64,000 bases of DNA from Anadara kagoshimensis (Eukaryota; Mollusca; Bivalvia; Arcoida; Arcidae), in the NCBI GenBank assembly GCA_021292105.1, contig CM037864.1, forward strand, positions 39,337,486-39,401,485, in the 5' to 3' direction. The position numbers and the translations under genes were made by a program. This document shows, in pieces, positions 58,226-64,000 of the stretch; position 1 is the stretch's first letter, and each line of letters begins with the position of its first letter. The notes beneath the pieces are model-generated. The model ran no database searches, was not told where the DNA came from, and was given only the letters and a program-made list of their open reading frames with translations.

Positions 58226-59947
58226 TTTCGAAATATTTTGTTTTGATACAAATTAAACCAATTAAATTTACAGTATTGATCCCATCCAAGATAAAAGCAT
58301 GAGTCTAATTAACTTATGTACTCATGTACACATTTAAACTGATGCTGTCTGTGTCACTGAATATGTGATAGTGTAATTTTGAAAGTCCTCATGGGAAATC
58401 AATTGAATTTAAATGAATAAATTTTGGTCTAATCATTATAGAAATTCTCTGTGTGCATCCTTGAATACCATAGAATATTTCAATTCAATGAAATATGTTG
58501 ATTCTATGGGGATTTTACATGGTTTTTTTTTTTGCATACAACAAAATATGTCACCACTATTTTACACTTCTGTTGTAAATACTACCATTTGCAACATTAT
58601 AATTTTCATAGTAGTAACATTGTCTTTTACCGACAGAGATATTCTATGGTTATCAAGGATGGGCAATAGTGCATTGGAATTTTCAATCTAAGAAGGTCAA
58701 TGTACATGTATGTGAATATTATGATAACGTAGTCTATTTCATGATATTTTCTGTGAAAATTTTTCCAACTAGGTTGTCAGAAACACATTGACTATGAAAA
58801 TAGTACAGTAAACTCTCTTAAACCAGACACAGATATTGTCAATTTTAGAGATGTGTGTCTTTGTTGTAAAGGTGCTTTTGTAACATAAATCAGAAAGATG
58901 TCCGGTGTATACATATAGAGATATCAGATTTATAGATGCATCCATGTATATTCCTTTGTGATTTAGCATGTCTCAACACAATATGTGTAGTTTAGATCCA
59001 ATCTTTTCTATTTTCAACTTCTTTATATATATCATTATTACCAGTATTCATTTGAAGAATGCAGTATAATATTTATTGTTTCTGAAAATCTACAAAAATA
59101 AATTCATAGGAAATTTGTTCAGAAAGTGATAAATTATTTCCTAGAGATTTCAAGGTGCTAAATAAGTTATTTATTGAGGGCTAGAGACTAGAGAGTGTTT
59201 TATTAGTTTGCATTATATTTGGAACATTTTTTGCACCAATTTGAAAATATTTGTTTGAAGGCTACAGTCGCTATGTCATTATACTTGAAAAGACTTGTTT
59301 ATCACAATTACAAGTGTTATATCTTAGCTAAATGTTATCTGAAATATATGCTACAGTACTAATATTACTGCATATAACGGATAGTTTTCTACTTAACAAG
59401 TTTTTGATGGCTTATATAATAATGTATTGTTAATTAGTTTGATACAGATTAACTTTTAATTAAACAATTCTTTCATGTACATTGGTAGATGTAGTTTATG
59501 AAAAAACTATTTATTATACATGCATATACCTGAAATTTTTCTTCACACCGAGAACATGTTATCATAATCATAGGAATCTGTTTACAAATTTAAAAATCTT
59601 AACACATGACATTGTGTCTCACCTGTACTGGTACTTTTTGTCTGCTTTTTTTTATTACTAAACATCGTGTGCTAATTAAAATTTAACACCATTAAAGGTT
59701 GTATTTTATTATGTGATTTGGTATTTTAGTGCTAGAAGGATAAACCCAGTGTAATTATGTACAAGGTAAATGATAATAACAAAAATATCATTGAGAGAGA
59801 GAGACTATCAAATATTATCCAGTAAAACATGGATTTACCATTACCTCTCTTCGTTTTAGAATAGAGATTGACATTAAATTAAGAAGACATTCTGTGAAAT
59901 CATTAATTTTTGTGTTGTCCCAATTTTTGTTGTTTACACAACACCCT

Positions 59948-60204
59948 TATAGGTAAACAACATTGACCTGTCCACTTGACCTTTTATTATGGATATATAT
60001 GTACATATAGGAGGGTCCACCCAATACATGGTAGTGTTAGGATTCAAGTTAATACAAACACAGTGGACGTGTCTACTCAGTGATTATCACTCATGGTGTA
60101 GTAGATGAAATGGACACCTGGGTTTCCTACACATGAATGAACTGATCCACGATGAATATTTAAATTAAAGGTCAAGTGGACAGGTCAATGTTGTTAAACC
60201 TATA
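59948..60204. mobile_element. MITE family M2, second intact copy
   Basis: 257 bp with ends TATAGGTAAACAACATTGAC and ...CAATGTTGTTAAACCTATA. The interior GGAGGGTCCACCCAATACAT is shared with the copy at 57971, about 2 kb away in the same orientation. Confidence 0.85.
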
Positions 60205-60427
60205 CCCACAGATTTACATGTCAACATAATGATATACACTCATATATATTGAAAACCTATGAAAAACAGATGTGTTAAAAGAAACCTGTGCTTATTCTTT
60301 CTGTAAAGTAAAATTGCCAAAAATAAATACATGTACGTGCTTATATAAAGCAGTTTGTGATTGTCCATCATGATTACTTTATTTAAGAATTCTCTTGCAA
60401 AACTGTACAGGTAGTACAATAGTTTGG

Positions 60428-60665
60428 TATAGTATGTCAAGTTTGACCTAACCGTTTGACCAATAACTGAAATATCAGCCCAATCTAATAGACTGTGATT
60501 TAGGTAGAGCAGCATGTTTCATTATTATAAACACCCGGTACACAGTTACTATCATTTATCCTTATATTTCAATTATATATGTAGCCACTAAATTACACAA
60601 TGGGTGTGACTGTTTGAATATTCAAATTCAAGGTTAAACGCCCAGGTCAAACTTGACACACTATA
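60428..60665. mobile_element. MITE family M3
   Basis: 238 bp with inverted ends TATAGTATGTCAAGTTTGAC and the complement of GTCAAACTTGACACACTATA. The layout and TA ends resemble M2 but the sequence is distinct. Confidence 0.75.
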
Positions 60666-61196
60666 ACCTCAGTTTTTCTTCTCAATGCTTTTCGGAGTCT
60701 TACTTATTTTATATAAAGTATTCTAATAAACCTTGAATTTATAATGAAGATTATTGATTTTGAAATTGTACCAGTCAATGTATATGTTTGACTGGTTTAT
60801 ATAACAAATATCTAAGCATGGATAGAGTTAATTACAGGGTTGTAGGTATATAAGATTTAAAAATACAGTGAAGATATGAATGAACATTATAACTGAATTT
60901 AGTATTATATTTAAATCTGGTCTCTTTATTGATCAAATTTTTATAACATAAAATGAATGATGTAATAAGATTTTTTGAGGAGAAAAAGTAACATTTTTGT
61001 TAAAAAAAAATTTTAATTTGATGGATTAATTGAAGTCGTAAAAATATAGAACTGAAGTTCATATCAGAATTATAAAATGTTATTATTGGAACGAATTTTG
61101 TTGATTCCTCAATCCAATAAAGTTTATTATGTTTATACTTTATAATTTGTTTTGTTGTTTCTATATATAGAACCATTTAGATTGTAATTTTGATTG

Positions 61197-61292
61197 TATA
61201 ACTGCCTTGGCCTACCTTGGCTATGCCAGGGAAACTGAATGACTCAAATGTATATTATGATTACTTGGCCTGGAATAGCCAAGGCAGTTATA
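61197..61292. repeat. 96-bp palindromic element
   Basis: TATAACTGCCTTGGC at the left is perfectly inverted at the right (GCCAAGGCAGTTATA). Inner arms are also partly complementary. Confidence 0.7.
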
Positions 61293-61376
61293 CGACCATA
61301 TTAACCCAACCTTAACAGGTCAGTGCCTATATTTTATACATGTACATATAATTGCATTGATTCTAAATTAAATGAT

Positions 61377-61605
61377 TGTTGATCATTTTAATTTAAAATT
61401 CCTGCCTTATACACCATGGTAAATTATGACGCCATTACATGTAAAAGCCATGTTGTGTATATGTTGCTCGACTATATTATCAAATATTACCAAATGTTCG
61501 TTGATCATTTTAATTTAAAATTCCTGCAATATACACCATGGTAAATTTTGACACCATTACATGTAAAACCCATGTGTAGAAAGTTGGTTGACTATATTAT
61601 CACAG
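61377..61605. repeat. Tandem duplication of about 120 bp
   Basis: Two adjacent copies start at 61377 and 61498. They share GTTGATCATTTTAATTTAAA, ATACACCATGGTAAATT and GACTATATTATCA. Confidence 0.8.
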
Positions 61606-61687
61606 GAAAAATGTTGCTTGTTATAACCCTAGTTCTCTTCACATTTTCAGTGGAGTTTTAAGAACCAGTCAAGATTCTTTCACTTAT

Positions 61688-61825
61688 GTGGAGGCCGTCG
61701 GTTCAGGGATGGTGGAGGATATTGATGAGTGTTTGGAGAAAACTACCAACATTTGGCAAATGAATTTACAAACTTTCTCACACGAGGAATACCCAGAGTG
61801 GTATTTGAACTTGGGCAGTGAGAGG
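61688..61825 (-). mobile_element. SINE fragment, tRNA-Leu-like family
   Basis: GAGGCCGTCGGTTCAGGGAT at its left matches the body end of the copy at 35750. Decayed B-box sequence (GTGGTATTTGAACTTGGGC) lies on its right. Confidence 0.5.
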
Positions 61826-61999
61826 TGTCACCACTTAACCACCCATCCACCAATGCCAAATTCTTCATTTTCAATGGGAAATTCTTGTCTAAAATTATTT
61901 GTCAGAAGATTACAGAACTCCATTTATGTTGGGAGATGTGCATATTATATACCAGAGTTTATTTCACAATTACCATTGGAAGTAAACCACTACAGTAGC

Positions 62000-62558
62000 T
62001 GAGTTGTTGCTTTGTATGTGGGAGGTTGTGTGTTCAAACTGACTGGGTCTGATCAAGACTTGGAAATAGTGACTTCTCTCACCAAGCATTTGGCATTTAG
62101 AAACTAGAAGTGTCTCTTGAGAGCCAAATACCCTCCGCCCCCAACATTTAAAGTTTTCCTGCGACCTTGACCTTTCCGATATGACCTTGATTCAAGGTCT
62201 TGACACATCTTTGGACCATGAAGATTATTCATGTGAAGTTTAATGAGAGTTGTCCAAAGCATTGATGAGATATGGTCCGGACACGATTTTACATTGACAG
62301 ATAGACAGAGACAGACATGGTGATTCCTATATACCCTCCTCAAACTAGTTTGCAGTATAACTAGTTTTTGGCTGTACAATGAAGGTCACGGGACCTTTGG
62401 AAGATTACTTAATAACTGGTGCCCCTTGGCATGTTAAGAACTTTTCCAGATATTGCCCTTAGCACACTGAAATTTCTGCCACTTCACCTGTAGCTAGTGA
62501 CATCTCAATGTAAGTGAAATGTTCTTGACTAGGAAGTAAAACCCCATTCAATCAATCT
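62000..62558 (+). mobile_element. SINE S2 split by an inserted M4 element
   Basis: The SINE head (GTTGCTTTGTATGTGGGAGG ... TGTTCAAACTGAC) and body are interrupted at about 62104 and resume at about 62363, ending CTTGACTAGGAAGTAAAACC. The insert 62104-62362 is a reverse M4 element. ACTAG occurs at both junctions and may be a target duplication. Confidence 0.7.
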
Positions 62559-62740
62559 CTTTGAAGTAATGGCTCTTTTCAATAGGAAATTCTTGTCCGG
62601 AGTAATTCTCCAAAGAGTGAGAACTTTATTAAAATTGGTGAAAGTATCACTAGTGATAAAAGATGGCATATTAAACATATTTGCAAATAAACTATAAGTC
62701 TTTTAGCAGGGGATAGTAATTCACTGAAGTGAATAAAAAC

Positions 62741-62910
62741 TAGAACTGTCTCTTGAGAGTCAAATACTCTGCCCCTAACATCTACAAGGGTTTAGTTTTT
62801 CCTGCAACCTTGAACTTTGACACATTGAACCATGAAGATTATTCATGTGAAGATTTATGACAGTCTACCAAAGCAATTATGAGATATGGCCCGCACACGA
62901 TTTTACAGAC
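62741..62910 (-). mobile_element. Partial M4 element
   Basis: CTGTCTCTTGAGAGTCAAAT at its left matches the end of the M4 copy at 62104. GAAGATTATTCATGTGAAG is shared inside. The right end is truncated. Confidence 0.5.
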
Positions 62911-63841
62911 ATGGTATATAATATATAATATCAGGAAAATAAATGATAGTGAAAAAAATGAGAATTTTTGTCCCACTCGGAAATATGCCAAACAAATTCA
63001 GAAAATATGCAATTTAAACAATTGGTAAAATTAGTCACACTTATACCTGTGGTAATGATCAGCGAAAAGTTTCTTATACCACAAATACTAACACAGAACT
63101 TTAGGGTCTGGACTGATAGACCAAAGTGAGGATACAAACTATACAGCAAATTTTTGGTTATACATGATCATTGTGAACTACTGCAGCCCATGTTCAAGTC
63201 ACAATCCTTAAGGCAAAGTAAAAACTTTGAAACTGGCAAGCCAAAATAAACATCTGAACTTCCACCAGAGAAGTGAGGCTAGGTACTCTGGAAGAGTAAG
63301 CATGTCCAATTCAGCAAGCTACACCCACTGCATGAGTAATCAAAACTGAGGATTAATAACTAATAAAATAATAAGATTAACAACATAATTAGATTTTTAA
63401 AAATTAAATACTTTTATTATTTTAGCTAACAGCTATAGTGTAAAGTGTTATTTTGTTCTGTGTATAAATTATTAAATATTATAAAATCTATCAAATATTA
63501 TCACATACTACTTACATCAAACAATATCTATCATTATTGCAAATATTGAAGCATACAGAAAGTTAGGCCTTTATATGCTACATTTTGATTAAATTATCAT
63601 TACATATACATGTACCGTAATAAGCGGCAACGGAACAAAAAAAAAAAAAAAAACAATTCAACAGGTTTATAAATACCAAAAGTTTGTATAAGCCTTGAAA
63701 TTTTGTCCAATTGGTAAGAAAATATTAATGATACAAAAGACTTTCCTTGTAAGTAAAAAAATCTAAAATATTCACCTAGTTGAATCTTGTGAATATTATC
63801 TGCTCTTGAATAAACCCTCACGGACCATTTTACCACTTTCG

Positions 63842-64000
63842 TAAGACAAATGGTAGAGTGCTTGCTCTGCATGTGGAAGGTTATAGTATTTGAACCCTAA
63901 TCTGACTAAGACCTTAAAAAAGTTAGTTGCTGTTTTATGCAAAGCACTCTAAATTTAGAAATGGAAGTCAGGGGGTCCTTGGGAGGATATCTTAAATACT
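63842..64000 (+). mobile_element. SINE S2, cut by the window end
   Basis: The head ACAAATGGTAGAGTGCTTGC ... TATTTGAACCCTAATCTGAC and body start TGACTAAGACCTTAAAAAAG match the S2 copies at 49172 and 62000. Confidence 0.65.

Larger units (their letters stand above)
57225..64000. other. JMJD6 3' flank, repeat-rich
   Basis: No gene is supported. The JMJD6 3' UTR probably extends into the first part; AATAAA occurs at 58416-58421. Contents: M2 MITEs at 57971 and 59948, an M3 MITE at 60428, a palindrome at 61197 and a tandem duplication at 61377-61605. SINEs lie at 61688, 62000 and 63842, M4 elements at 62104 and 62741, an R1 copy at 63190-63355 and a poly(A) tract at 63637-63653. Confidence 0.6.

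Overview
This is eukaryotic, AT-rich, intron-rich DNA in which every intron I could place has GT-AG ends. A complete JMJD6 gene shows it is animal DNA. ADAM mig-17-like protease architecture, repeated PLAC-type cysteine modules, tRNA-headed SINEs, a decayed mariner and many short inverted-repeat elements fit a lophotrochozoan, most likely a bivalve mollusc. That taxonomic guess is inference. All five genes lie on the + strand.

Layout. (1) 107-3368: the last five exons of a gene (A) encoding five PLAC-like modules; its 5' part lies outside the window. (2) 3369-12212: repeat-rich spacer with a dead mariner transposase at about 8.76-9.33 kb. (3) 12270-28201: gene B, 19 exons and 1061 codons. It encodes a secreted zinc metalloprotease with propeptide, reprolysin-type catalytic domain, disintegrin/Cys-rich segment and six PLAC-like modules. 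(4) 32799-38162: gene C, 5 exons, 418 aa, with a signal peptide followed directly by six PLAC-like modules and no protease. (5) 43116-45006: gene D, 2 exons, 224 aa, a small secreted protein of the same cysteine family. (6) 45.8-48.0 kb: a 50-bp minisatellite and the 3' end of a non-LTR retrotransposon. (7) 48517-57224: JMJD6, 9 exons, 423 aa. (8) 57.2-64 kb: MITEs and SINEs.

A to D form a head-to-tail cluster of related genes. The PLAC exons are symmetric phase 1-1 units and all three visible signal-peptide exons also end in phase 1, so a signal exon can be joined to any PLAC exon without breaking frame. The last modules of A, B and C align in the same order. C and D look like protease-free relatives of B, comparable in logic to ADAMTS-like proteins beside ADAMTS proteases. 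A duplicated block between C and D, with a decayed copy of D's first exon, suggests the cluster is still duplicating. A regulatory or matrix partnership between B and C/D is a hypothesis, not something the sequence proves.

The spaces between and within these genes carry about 19 copies of one dispersed repeat, two TA-flanked MITE families, at least three SINE-type families, minisatellites and local direct duplications.
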